64,000 nucleotides of DNA, from positions 2,108,001 through 2,172,000 of the forward strand of contig NZ_CP094460.1 of assembly GCF_022809715.1 (NCBI RefSeq). The letters are read 5' to 3'. Below, one piece after another: positions 17,374-26,664 of this stretch. Positions within the stretch are counted from its first letter, which is position 1. The number at the start of each line of letters is the position of its first letter. The notes under the pieces are model-generated. The model was not told the origin of the DNA and ran no database searches. It saw only the letters and a list, made by a program, of their open reading frames with translations. The position numbers and the translations under genes were made by a program. The stretch comes from Burkholderia pyrrocinia. Its GTDB lineage: Bacteria > Pseudomonadota > Gammaproteobacteria > Burkholderiales > Burkholderiaceae.

Positions 17374-17396
17374 TTCGTTATGATTGCCACATTTCA

Positions 17397-18596
17397 ATGT
17401 TTACGAGCTCTGTCATGACCCTGGACGAAATGCGCCAAGTCATTCGGGACGAACTGGAATCGCTGCGTGCAAGCGGTGCGCGGCGCCAGGAATTGTCATT
17501 GCATGCGTGCAAGCGCCTGTTCTTCGATCTCGGCATCCGGCCGTCGGCGGCCAACGTCCGCGATCTCACCCAAACCGGCAGCGCAAGCGACATCCCGAAA
17601 GACATCGATCATTTCTGGGAGCGCATCCGTTCTGCATCCAAGATCCGGCTCGACGGTGCGGCAATTCCGAAGGCCGTCGAGGAAAAAGCCGGCGCGCTGC
17701 TCGGTGCACTCTATGAAGAAGCGTTGAAAGCGGCCCGCGACAGTCTCGATGGCGACCGCGAACAGGTTCGCGCCGGCATTGCCGACGCCGAACAGCGGTT
17801 GCGCGATGCAACCGTCCGCCACGAGACGCTCGAAAGCGCGCTCGCGCGCGGCGAAGCCCGGAACGAGCAACTGCAGGCGCGCGTGACCGAACTCGAGGTT
17901 CAGCTCGCATCACAGACAACGCACGGTTCGGCAAGCGAAGCGACGTTGCTCACCACAGTCGCCCGACTGGAGAAGGAACTGGCCGCCGCAGCCGGCCGCG
18001 TCGACGCCGAACAGGCGCAAAACGCCGTACTGCGCGACCGCATCGATGCGCTGCAAGCCGAATTGCAGCAGCGCACCGAGCACTACGCTCAGCAAATCAA
18101 GGACGCGGTGGCCGACGCAGAACGCCGCGTCAAGCCGATGCTGGTCGAGCTGGACTCGCTGCGCAGCATGGCGTCGACCTACCAGAGCGGTTTGCGCGAC
18201 GTCCAGCGGAAGGAATTCGATTTCCTGCAGCAACTGAGCTCGGCCAAGGCCCGCGCCGACCGGCTCGAAGAACAGTTGCGCAGCCAGAGCGACGAACTGG
18301 AACGTGCGACGCGCGACGCGAGTTCGTTGCGCGCGAGCCGCGGGATGAATCCGGAAATTGCCGCGCTGATCCGGCGCCTGGCCGATGCCGGGCAACTGGA
18401 TGCGGACGCGTTTGCCGCGATCGGCACGTCGCTGGATCAAGAGATTCCGGTACCGGCCCAGTGCCCGCGTTGCGACGGCGAACCGGAGCTGTCGCAGAGC
18501 GAAGAGGGTTTTGAAGTGGCGTGCCCGGAATGCGAGCACGCTTCGGGCGCATGGCCGTCCCGATTCGAAGCTATCGCGCGTTTTGCGCACACCTGA
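17397..18596 (+). CDS. KfrA-like coiled-coil DNA-binding protein with C-terminal zinc ribbon
   Basis: 399 residues. The N-terminal 75 residues (MRQVIRDELESLRASGARRQELSLHACKRLFFDL in parts, ending GSASDIPKDIDHFWERI) resemble the KfrA DNA-binding domain. Residues about 100-330 are an almost unbroken alanine/glutamate-rich coiled coil. The end has two CxxC pairs (CPRCDGEPELS and CPECEHASG), a zinc ribbon not typical of KfrA. Plasmid KfrA proteins aid partition and autoregulate. It sits directly beside the origin. Start at 17397 or at 17415 (MTLDEMRQ); neither has a strong ribosome site. Confidence 0.72.
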   Translation: MFTSSVMTLDEMRQVIRDELESLRASGARRQELSLHACKRLFFDLGIRPSAANVRDLTQTGSASDIPKDIDHFWERIRSASKIRLDGAAIPKAVEEKAGALLGALYEEALKAARDSLDGDREQVRAGIADAEQRLRDATVRHETLESALARGEARNEQLQARVTELEVQLASQTTHGSASEATLLTTVARLEKELAAAAGRVDAEQAQNAVLRDRIDALQAELQQRTEHYAQQIKDAVADAERRVKPMLVELDSLRSMASTYQSGLRDVQRKEFDFLQQLSSAKARADRLEEQLRSQSDELERATRDASSLRASRGMNPEIAALIRRLADAGQLDADAFAAIGTSLDQEIPVPAQCPRCDGEPELSQSEEGFEVACPECEHASGAWPSRFEAIARFAHT

Positions 18597-18622
18597 CCAG
18601 AAGATCTGGCGGCACCTGCACA

Positions 18623-18638
18623 GGTGAGACGATCCGGG
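18623..18638 (-). repeat. Iteron-like site, inverted (GGTGAG-N6-CGGG)
   Basis: GGTGAGACGATCCGGG, complement of the origin iteron pattern, in the space after the KfrA-like gene. It overlaps a palindrome CACCTGCACAGGTG at 18613-18626. Confidence 0.55.
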
Positions 18639-18646
18639 ACGCTTGA

Positions 18647-18662
18647 GGTGAGGTTTTTCGGG
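18647..18662 (-). repeat. Iteron, inverted, perfect consensus
   Basis: GGTGAGGTTTTTCGGG is the exact complement of CCCGAAAAACCTCACC found in the origin array (16231, 16328). It points opposite to the array. Distance from the end of the array is 1.6 kb. Confidence 0.75.
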
Positions 18663-18734
18663 AGCCGTGAAACGGTGAGGCTGTGCCGGGCAAGGCTGCT
18701 CACGGATCGTGTCGCGTAAGCAGCCGTTTCCGGA

Positions 18735-19760
18735 TCAGTGAGTTTCGTCGCTGTCGGACGCGTCACCGTCACCGTTGTTGTCGGTCAGGCCATCGCGCCA
18801 GTTTTTCCATGCGCGATGCAGGCGGTTCGACGAGATCGGCCGCATGAAGCCCAGCCATTTGCCGACCCGTTCGGGCGGCACGTCGTTTTCGAACAGTTCG
18901 GCCGCATAGGTATTGCGTAGCGTCTGCGGGCTCGCGCGCGCGGTGCGCGACGACGTGAGTCCGGCCGATTCGACGATCGCATCGATGGCGCGCAGCATCG
19001 TCGCCTTGTGCATCGGCCGCCCGGCATGCGACGCAGGGAACACGAGCTCGCCCGGGATGTCCTGGCGCTTGCGCTCCGTGAGCCACGCTTCGAGCAGCGC
19101 GATCGCGAACGACGCCAGATGGGTTTCGCGCGCGTAAGCCGGGTGCGCCGACTGGATCTGCAGCGACGTTCCGCTCGTATTGACGCAACTAATCGTAAGC
19201 GCACGCGCTTCGCCGGTTTTAATGCCGGCGCCAAGAAACGCGGCCACGAGCGCGCGGTCGCGTCGCTCTTTCCAGTACGCGGAACCGGATACGCCGATCG
19301 GCGAAAACAGATACGCGAGCAACGTCGCGCGTTCGGCCGGCGTCAGGAAACCGGTCGGCTCGTTGTCGCGCGCCTTGCGCCAGTTCGCTTCGCCATCCTG
19401 AGCAATGAAACGGGCCGGGTTGGTCGATGCGTACTCGGTGCGCCGGATGTGGTCGAGCACACGCTCGATCAGCCGCAGATAGCGCAATCGCTGGGTTTTC
19501 CGGATCGGCAATTCGCCGACGAAGTTCGCGATCGTGGCCGTATCGACCGTTGCCAGATTTTTCTGATGCGAACGCATCCACGCGAGAAACGCGCCCCATT
19601 GCGTGCGATAGACGTCGGCCGACGAGCGGCGATAGTCCTGCATGGCCAGCCACGCATCGAATGCGGCTTCGGGCGATACGATCCAGTCGGATGCACCGCG
19701 GTCGAACAGATCCTTTTCTTCCGGGCGTGCCGGAGTGTCGGGAGAGGCGGGAAGGGACAT
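18735..19760 (-). CDS. Degenerate tyrosine recombinase/integrase homologue
   Basis: 341 residues with the two-domain layout of XerC/D-type recombinases: a SAM-like N-terminal core-binding part (about 25-135) and a catalytic fold from about 150. Aligned to XerD by eye, the first catalytic Arg (TGLRVSE) is Lys in AGIKTGEAR, the HxxR box reads SPQTLRNTY (His to Gln, Arg kept), LGH is LGF, and the Tyr position is Leu in ISSNRLHRAW. Only one of the usual catalytic residues remains, so strand cleavage is very unlikely, while DNA binding may persist. It converges on the KfrA-like gene beside the origin. The frame is intact, which argues for a retained function. Confidence 0.8.
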   Translation of the reverse strand: MSLPASPDTPARPEEKDLFDRGASDWIVSPEAAFDAWLAMQDYRRSSADVYRTQWGAFLAWMRSHQKNLATVDTATIANFVGELPIRKTQRLRYLRLIERVLDHIRRTEYASTNPARFIAQDGEANWRKARDNEPTGFLTPAERATLLAYLFSPIGVSGSAYWKERRDRALVAAFLGAGIKTGEARALTISCVNTSGTSLQIQSAHPAYARETHLASFAIALLEAWLTERKRQDIPGELVFPASHAGRPMHKATMLRAIDAIVESAGLTSSRTARASPQTLRNTYAAELFENDVPPERVGKWLGFMRPISSNRLHRAWKNWRDGLTDNNGDGDASDSDETH

Positions 19761-19861
19761 GTTATTTATTCCGTTAGTTGCGTATATGGTAGCCCTTTTC
19801 GCAACGTCTCGGGCAGCAAGAGGCTGGACAGGCCGCCATGCGCGGCGGCCCGGGTTGGCAG

Positions 19862-20239
19862 TCAGTCGCCCCACGCCTTGGACGGACGGTGAGCACGCTC
19901 GCGGGGCGCCGTGTCATGCGACGTTGCCGCCGCTTCGTATGCGAGAACCGCGAACGAAAAGACGGCGGGCAGCGCATTCGAGCGCCCGAAGTCGATCGGA
20001 TCGTCCGTTTCGGGAAACGCCATGTCCGACGGCCGTTCGAACAGTTGACGCATACCGGCTTCGTGCCGGCTGGCAAAGCCGAGATCGGCGAGCGCCTCGG
20101 CTTCGATCGCGTGCAGCAGGCGCCACGTCAGCGGGACGCGCTGGCGGATATAGCGCCCGGCAATATGGCGAACGATCAGCTCGAGGTCGTGTGCGGCAGC
20201 CTTGAAGCTGAGCGCGGCCAAATCTTGTTCTTCTGTCAT
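19862..20239 (-). CDS. Small protein of unknown function
   Basis: 125 residues starting MTEEQDLAALSFKAAAHDLEL after a GGAG-containing leader. It is mainly helical and acidic at the N terminus (LELIVRHIAGRYIRQRVPLTWRLLHAIEAEALADLGF), with a Ser/His-rich tail. No signal peptide, membrane segment or known motif is visible. It lies between the degenerate recombinase and the XRE-cupin regulator, 101 bp from the former. Not recognised. Confidence 0.6.
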   Translation of the reverse strand: MTEEQDLAALSFKAAAHDLELIVRHIAGRYIRQRVPLTWRLLHAIEAEALADLGFASRHEAGMRQLFERPSDMAFPETDDPIDFGRSNALPAVFSFAVLAYEAAATSHDTAPRERAHRPSKAWGD

Positions 20240-20369
20240 CGCAGGCTCCTGTCGACCGGGGCGGGCGCCTCCGTGCGCCGGCTCCGGCCCATGCATGGCG
20301 GAATGTCCGTATACTGTACAAACATACAGTATTTTCCGCAACAGGCCCTTTGGCCAGCTATACGCGCCG

Positions 20370-20981
20370 TCAGCGATGTATCACGATCAGCAGTGCCCGC
20401 GCTTCGGCCTTGCCGGGATTGCGGATTGCGTGCGGCTCGTCGGCAGGGTAGCGCGCGGTGTCGCCGGCCTTCAGGCGCCGGCTGGCCGCCGCGGCTTCGA
20501 TTTCCATCGCGCCCTGCAGCACGGTGAGGTGTTCGCGCGTGCCGGGTTCGTGCGCATTCGATACGAGTGCGCCGCCGCCAGGCAGCGTCAGCTCGTACCA
20601 CTCGAACTTGCCGGCGAGGTCGATCGGGCCCCACACACGCAACTGGTACCGGCCGTCGTGCCCGGCGAGCGTCGGAATGTCGTGCGGGCCGTCTACACGG
20701 ATCGTCTCCGGCGCTTTCGGTTGCGAGAACAGCTCGTCGAGCGTGATGCCGAGCGCGTTGGTCAGCCGCCAGGCGACGGCGATCGTCGGGTTGGCCTTGT
20801 CGCGCTCGATCTCGGAGAGCATCGATTTCGATACGCCGGCCGCGCGCGACAGGTCGTCGAGCGTCAGCTTGCGCTCGTTGCGCAGCCGCTGGATCTGCTC
20901 GCCGACACGCGGCGGCGTGGCGGCCGGCGGCTGCGATGCGGCGCCGGCAGGCGTGCGCCGCGATCCGGAGGAACTTGCCAT
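20370..20981 (-). CDS. XRE-family transcriptional regulator with cupin sensor domain
   Basis: 203 residues. Residues about 27-85 form a lambda-repressor-like HTH (IQRLRNERKLTLDDLSRAAGVSKSMLSEIERDKANPT), and residues about 115-200 a cupin beta-barrel (FEWYELTLPGGGALVSNAHEPGTREHLTVLQGAMEIE). The first 25 residues are a low-complexity Ser/Pro/Ala stretch. It is divergent from kbl-tdh with 161 bp between, so it is the likely local regulator of threonine breakdown, with the cupin binding a small effector. This fold class commonly represses. The effector is not known. Confidence 0.83.
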   Translation of the reverse strand: MASSSGSRRTPAGAASQPPAATPPRVGEQIQRLRNERKLTLDDLSRAAGVSKSMLSEIERDKANPTIAVAWRLTNALGITLDELFSQPKAPETIRVDGPHDIPTLAGHDGRYQLRVWGPIDLAGKFEWYELTLPGGGALVSNAHEPGTREHLTVLQGAMEIEAAAASRRLKAGDTARYPADEPHAIRNPGKAEARALLIVIHR

Positions 20982-21004
20982 TTGGATTCCGTTCGCTTAG
21001 AGTT

Positions 21005-21033
21005 GTTCGGTATTTCGAATTCTAGTTCGGAAT
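21005..21033. promoter_or_regulatory. Direct repeat in the kbl / XRE-regulator intergenic region
   Basis: GTTCGGTAT (21005-21013) and GTTCGGAAT (21025-21033) are 20 bp apart, two helical turns, in the shared promoter region, with TTCGAA between them. Candidate operator for the XRE-cupin regulator; not proven. Confidence 0.35.
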
Positions 21034-21142
21034 ATCGGATAAATGCGGTCAACCGAACGACCGACTATAACAGTAGCAGGCCGTTGCGCCGCCGCCACGA
21101 ACGGCGCGCCGCGGAATGCGAATCCCTGTCAGGAGCTTTGCG

Positions 21143-22342
<1,200 letters not shown>

Positions 22343-22355
22343 CGGAGGCGCGACC

Positions 22356-23384
<1,029 letters not shown>

Positions 23385-23392
23385 GTGCCGAA

Positions 23393-23423
23393 GGGGCAGC
23401 GCGGCTTGTTTGTCGCCTGCCCC
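23393..23423 (+). terminator. Weak terminator after tdh
   Basis: GGGGCAG (23393-23399) pairs with CTGCCCC (23417-23423) across a 17-nt loop and is followed by GCTTTCGTTT. Stem is short and the T tract imperfect. Confidence 0.4.
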
Positions 23424-23773
23424 GCTTTCGTTTGCGCGTGCGTCGTCGAGATCGGAACGCGCGAATCCGGGCTTGAGGTGAGATTATTCGGGAGCTGTGT
23501 TTGCGCGTCGAATCGCGACGCGATCGCGCATCATCGGTGACTTGCAATCGCGCGTTCGCTTCACCTGTCAGCCCCCGCCTCGCTTCACCCCATCACGCCA
23601 ATCGGCGCCTGTTCTTCCTCTTCCGCACGCTTCCCTGCTTCGCTTGTCGAGCGATCGCTGCCTGCGCACCGCATGCAATGCCGTGCCGAAACGGGACGTC
23701 AACCGTGAGTCGGTGAACCTCGTTACGACTCACTCATACGCAACGCAATCTGCCTCGAGCGGTGCGCGGACCG
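23424..23773. other. Intergenic region, no gene seen
   Basis: About 350 bp between tdh and a convergent small membrane-protein gene. It contains an inverted iteron at 23477-23492 and several TTCACC strings, but no reading frame with convincing codon use. Confidence 0.5.
23477..23492 (-). repeat. Iteron-like site, inverted
   Basis: GGTGAGATTATTCGGG. The flanks also match the site at 18647 (both read GCTTGAGGTGAG ... TTCGGGAGC), so the similarity extends beyond the 16-mer. It is 6.5 kb from the origin array. Confidence 0.7.
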
Positions 23774-24190
23774 CTACCTGGTTTGTTCACCCTTCAACCA
23801 TCGCGGCTCGAGCTGGAGATTCAACACGACGAGCCAGCGCTTCGGGCACTGCGGTGCAACGCCGATCAGGTCGCCGTGCGTGCCCGAAACCGTGACGAAC
23901 CCATGCTGCGCCGCATACCGATAGGCGCGCAGCGCATCGGCTTGCAGCCAGAAGCTGACGAGTGCGCAGGTCATGAAGCGGAACAGCAGCAACGTCGCGG
24001 TTTCGGGCGCGAAACCGGCCGCGACGAGCAGGCCTTCGAACGCGAACGTCAGCGCATGCGCGGCCGCGATCGTGACGATCGTCAGCTTCATCACGCCGCG
24101 CAGCCGCAGCGCCGCACGCACGCGTGCCTGCCGGACAGCGAGCTGCGCGCGATCGTCATCGCCATCATGCTTCTGCACTTCGTGTTTCAT
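23774..24190 (-). CDS. Small membrane protein of unknown function
   Basis: 138 residues starting MKHEVQKHDGDDDRAQLAV. Two hydrophobic segments (VMKLTIVTIAAAHALTFAFEGLLVAAG and ATLLLFRFMTCALVSFWLQA) suggest an inner-membrane protein with charged N- and C-terminal tails. The start overlaps the end of the upstream acetyltransferase gene by 4 bp (ATGA), so the two are co-translated. A longer frame exists but its extra part is the antisense shadow of that gene. No family recognised. Confidence 0.65.
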   Translation of the reverse strand: MKHEVQKHDGDDDRAQLAVRQARVRAALRLRGVMKLTIVTIAAAHALTFAFEGLLVAAGFAPETATLLLFRFMTCALVSFWLQADALRAYRYAAQHGFVTVSGTHGDLIGVAPQCPKRWLVVLNLQLEPRWLKGEQTR

Positions 24191-24825
24191 GATGCCGCAC
24201 CGGCTTGCCGCGCAACGTCGATCTGCGCCGTGTCGCAGGCACGCATGCGGTCGCCCGCGACGCCGACGGATTTGCACAGGATCGCGCTGTCGTAGTTGTG
24301 TCCCGGGAAGCGCATCACGTCGACCGGTTGAAATCCTTCGCGACGATAGAAATCGATGAGCCGGACCGCTGCGGACGGCGCGTCGAGCGCGAGGTGCGTC
24401 GCGCCGCGCGCGGCCGCCCGCCGTTGCGCGAACGCGAGCAGCGAGCGGCCGATGCCGCGTTGCTGCCAGACGGGGTCGACGGCCAGCTGGCCGAGCGTCG
24501 CGACGTGCCGGCTGCGATACGGATCGCAGCGCGAATCGGGATCGTGCGAATGCATCGTCATCGTCGCGACCAGATGCGCGTTGCCGAGCGCGACGAAACA
24601 TTCGCCGGTGAGCACGCGTTCGCGTGTCGCCGATGCCGGCTGGTCGACGCACGGGCAGTTGAAGCCCAGCGCGCCGAGCGGCGCGAACGCGCGATGCAGC
24701 AGCGCGGTCAGCGCGTCGTACGAATCGCTGCGCGGATCGAAGCGCCGCACGACGACGCGGCCATCGAGCCGCTTGGCATAAGCCGCATAGGCGCGCGCGG
24801 GGCGCGCGGATTCCGGTCGCTGCAT
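24187..24825 (-). CDS. GNAT-family N-acetyltransferase
   Basis: 212 residues. The acetyl-CoA binding signature is clear: LGQLAVDPVWQQRGIGRSLLAFAQRRAAARG (V-x-P-x-x-Q-x-x-G-I-G), followed by the beta-5 bulge region LDAPSAAVRLIDFYRREGFQPVD. A N-terminal region rich in basic residues precedes it. Start at 24825 follows AAAGGA. The acceptor is unknown. It is coupled by a 4-bp overlap to a small membrane protein, and 192 bp separate it from a divergent TetR gene. Confidence 0.83.
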   Translation of the reverse strand: MQRPESARPARAYAAYAKRLDGRVVVRRFDPRSDSYDALTALLHRAFAPLGALGFNCPCVDQPASATRERVLTGECFVALGNAHLVATMTMHSHDPDSRCDPYRSRHVATLGQLAVDPVWQQRGIGRSLLAFAQRRAAARGATHLALDAPSAAVRLIDFYRREGFQPVDVMRFPGHNYDSAILCKSVGVAGDRMRACDTAQIDVARQAGAAS

Positions 24826-24992
24826 GATGTCCTTTCGCCCAGACAGGGTGACCGAAGTGTAGTGAGCGTCACGCATCTACTTCAAGAAAAAATGTCGTAA
24901 ACGCGGCGGGTCGCGTCGCAGGCCGCTGTGCAGCCAGGCCACGATTCAGCCCTTTCGCCGATATGGCCATTTCACACAGGAGTTGACGGCGG

Positions 24993-25006
24993 AGAACGAT
25001 CGTTCT
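24993..25006. promoter_or_regulatory. Perfect 14-bp palindrome, TetR operator candidate
   Basis: AGAACGATCGTTCT ends 11 bp before the TetR start codon. It lies between a TTGACG (24983-24988) and a TACCGT (25006-25011) 17 bp apart, which look like -35 and -10 elements, so a bound repressor would block the promoter. Confidence 0.6.
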
Positions 25007-25017
25007 ACCGTAAACGC

Positions 25018-25623
25018 ATGAACACACGACACGACACTTCCGGCGAACCGGGCGTTCGCGACCGGCTGCTCGATGCGGCCGAAGCGCTGATCTATTCGGG
25101 CGGCATCCACGCAACGGGTGTCGACGCGATCGTGAAGCGGTCCGGTGCGGCACGAAAAAGCTTTTATTCGCAGTTCGAATCGAAAGAGGCGCTGGTGGTC
25201 GCCGCGCTCGAACGCCGCGACGAGCGCTGGATGCGCTGGTTCGTCGATGCAACCCGTGCGCGCGGCAACGCGCCGCGCACGCAGTTGCTCGGCATGTTCG
25301 ACGTGCTGCGCGACTGGTTCGGGCAGCCCGACTTTCATGGCTGCGCGTTCCTGAACGCATCGGGCGAGATTCCCGATGCCGACGATCCCGTGCGCGTCGT
25401 CGCGCGTATGCACAAGGCGCGCCTGCTGGCATTCGTGCGCGAGCGGTTCGACGCGTATGCCGACGCAACGGGCATCGAGCGCCGCGGGCTCGCGCGCCTT
25501 GCGCGTCAGTGGCTCGTGCTGATCGACGGCGCGATCGGCGTGGCGCTCGTCAGCGGCGATACCAATGCCGCGCGCGATGCGCGCGCGACGGCCGAACTGC
25601 TGCTCGACACCGTTTCGCGGTAG
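25018..25623 (+). CDS. TetR-family transcriptional regulator
   Basis: 201 residues. The N-terminal HTH is [47 protein letters not shown], a standard TetR domain; the rest is the ligand-binding helical bundle. A perfect palindrome lies immediately upstream and should be its own operator. The promoter elements are so close to the ATG that the transcript may be leaderless. It is followed 65 bp later by an NTF2-like gene that it probably controls. Confidence 0.87.
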   Translation: MNTRHDTSGEPGVRDRLLDAAEALIYSGGIHATGVDAIVKRSGAARKSFYSQFESKEALVVAALERRDERWMRWFVDATRARGNAPRTQLLGMFDVLRDWFGQPDFHGCAFLNASGEIPDADDPVRVVARMHKARLLAFVRERFDAYADATGIERRGLARLARQWLVLIDGAIGVALVSGDTNAARDARATAELLLDTVSR

Positions 25624-25688
25624 TCGATGCAGCGAATCCGAACCGGCCGCGGGTGTCCGCGGCCAGAACCCTGAACAGGAGCAAATCC

Positions 25689-26168
25689 ATGTCCGCTTCC
25701 CCCGAAGTCCGTCCGCCCGTCCCGCCCTTTACGCTCGAATCGGCACGCCAGAAGGTGCGCGCCGCCGAGGATGGATGGAACACGCGCGATCCGCAGCGCG
25801 TGGCGCTCGCCTACACGCCGCAAAGCCAATGGCGCAATCGCGCGGAATTCGTGACCGGCCGCGACGAGATCGTCGGGCTGCTGCAGCGGAAATGGGCGCG
25901 CGAGCTCGACTACCGGTTGATCAAGGAGCTGTGGGCGTTCGGCGGCAATCGCATCGCGGTGCGCTTTGCGTACGAATGGCATGACGACGCCGGCAACTGG
26001 TTCCGCTCGTACGGCAACGAAAACTGGGAGTTCGACGAAAACGGCCTGATGGCGCATCGTCACGCGAGCATCAACGATCGGCCGATTCGCGAGGCGGACC
26101 GTCTCTATCACTGGCCGCTCGGCCGCCGTCCGGACGATCATCCGGGGCTGTCCGATCTCGGGCTGTGA
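25689..26168 (+). CDS. NTF2-like protein (DUF1348 type)
   Basis: 159 residues. The sequence is of the nuclear transport factor 2/SnoaL-like alpha-beta barrel type: [50 protein letters not shown] near the start and [33 protein letters not shown] in the middle, both characteristic of the DUF1348 group. Members are small cytosolic proteins of uncertain enzymatic role. ACAGGAGC precedes the ATG at 25689. Downstream of the TetR regulator, probably in its operon. Confidence 0.78.
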   Translation: MSASPEVRPPVPPFTLESARQKVRAAEDGWNTRDPQRVALAYTPQSQWRNRAEFVTGRDEIVGLLQRKWARELDYRLIKELWAFGGNRIAVRFAYEWHDDAGNWFRSYGNENWEFDENGLMAHRHASINDRPIREADRLYHWPLGRRPDDHPGLSDLGL

Positions 26169-26221
26169 CGTTCTCGCCGCGCCGGTTCAGCGGATCGGTT
26201 AACGCATCGGCTGTGCTCAAT

Positions 26222-26237
26222 GGTGAGGAAATTCGGG
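26222..26237 (-). repeat. Iteron-like site, inverted
   Basis: GGTGAGGAAATTCGGG, first of a pair 31 bp apart in an intergenic space 9.2 kb from the origin array. Confidence 0.65.
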
Positions 26238-26252
26238 AGCCGGTGCGCTGAA

Positions 26253-26268
26253 GGTGAGATTTTTCGGG
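26253..26268 (-). repeat. Iteron-like site, inverted
   Basis: GGTGAGATTTTTCGGG, second of the pair, one base from the perfect inverted consensus seen at 18647. Confidence 0.7.
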
Positions 26269-26631
26269 ACCAGGTGAAATGTCGCGTCGGACCGTGTGCT
26301 TCGTGCAGATCGAAGCGGCATCGCTCCGGATGAAGCGGACATGTCGCTCATGTCGATATCGCGTGATGCACCTATCGATGCGCAGCGGTGTGCTTCACCA
26401 CGTAATGCATCTCACCGATCGAACCGGATCGACGGTCTGTTGGCGATCGGTGTGCGTGAACATGATGTGCAACTCACCGATCGGATCGATTTCAACGAAA
26501 GACACTGCAAGCAGTGCGCGTTGCAGTGTGTCGTTGCTCACCGCTCGACGTCAGCGTGCACGCATCGGAACCCGCACGGGTGCGCAACCGTATCGCGTGT
26601 TACTCACCGCCGGATGATTCGTGAAGCCGCT

Positions 26632-26657
26632 GCCCGGCGCGATCGCTCGCGCCGGGC
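26632..26657 (-). terminator. GC-rich hairpin downstream of the tartrate dehydrogenase-like gene
   Basis: A perfect 11-bp stem with a 4-nt loop (GCCCGGCGCGA, loop TCGC, TCGCGCCGGGC) just beyond the stop at 26665. No T tract follows, so factor-independent termination is uncertain. Confidence 0.45.
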
Positions 26658-26664
26658 CTGACCG

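Larger units (their letters stand above)
15593..17396. other. Replication origin of the secondary replicon
   Basis: 1.8 kb without a credible gene between the initiator and the KfrA-like gene. It holds about 18 iterons all in one direction, three full-match DnaA boxes (16288, 16674, 17129), a lower-GC stretch at about 17045-17110 that could be the unwinding element, many GCACAG/CTGTGC hexamers, and two inverted repeats ahead of the KfrA-like gene. The combination of initiator gene, iterons, DnaA boxes and adjacent parABS is that of a plasmid-type chromosomal origin. Confidence 0.85.
26169..26664. other. Intergenic region with inverted iterons, no gene seen
   Basis: 496 bp. It has inverted iteron-like sites at 26222 and 26253, then CTCACCG strings at 26411, 26473, 26537 and 26603 spaced 62-66 bp, and a GC-rich hairpin at 26632-26657. 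Reading frames through it look random. Confidence 0.55.

Noticed and set aside
20982..21142. Glycine or threonine riboswitch upstream of kbl
   Set aside because: The leader is too short and I see no aptamer-like conserved pairing; repeats fit protein operators better.
23497..23895. Plus-strand frame of 132 residues after tdh
   Set aside because: Low-quality composition, no ribosome site, and it runs antisense into the small membrane-protein gene.
26279..26617. Cys/Arg-rich frame of 112 residues in the gap before ttuC
   Set aside because: No homology-like motif, no codon bias, and it overlaps regularly spaced repeats; treated as non-coding.
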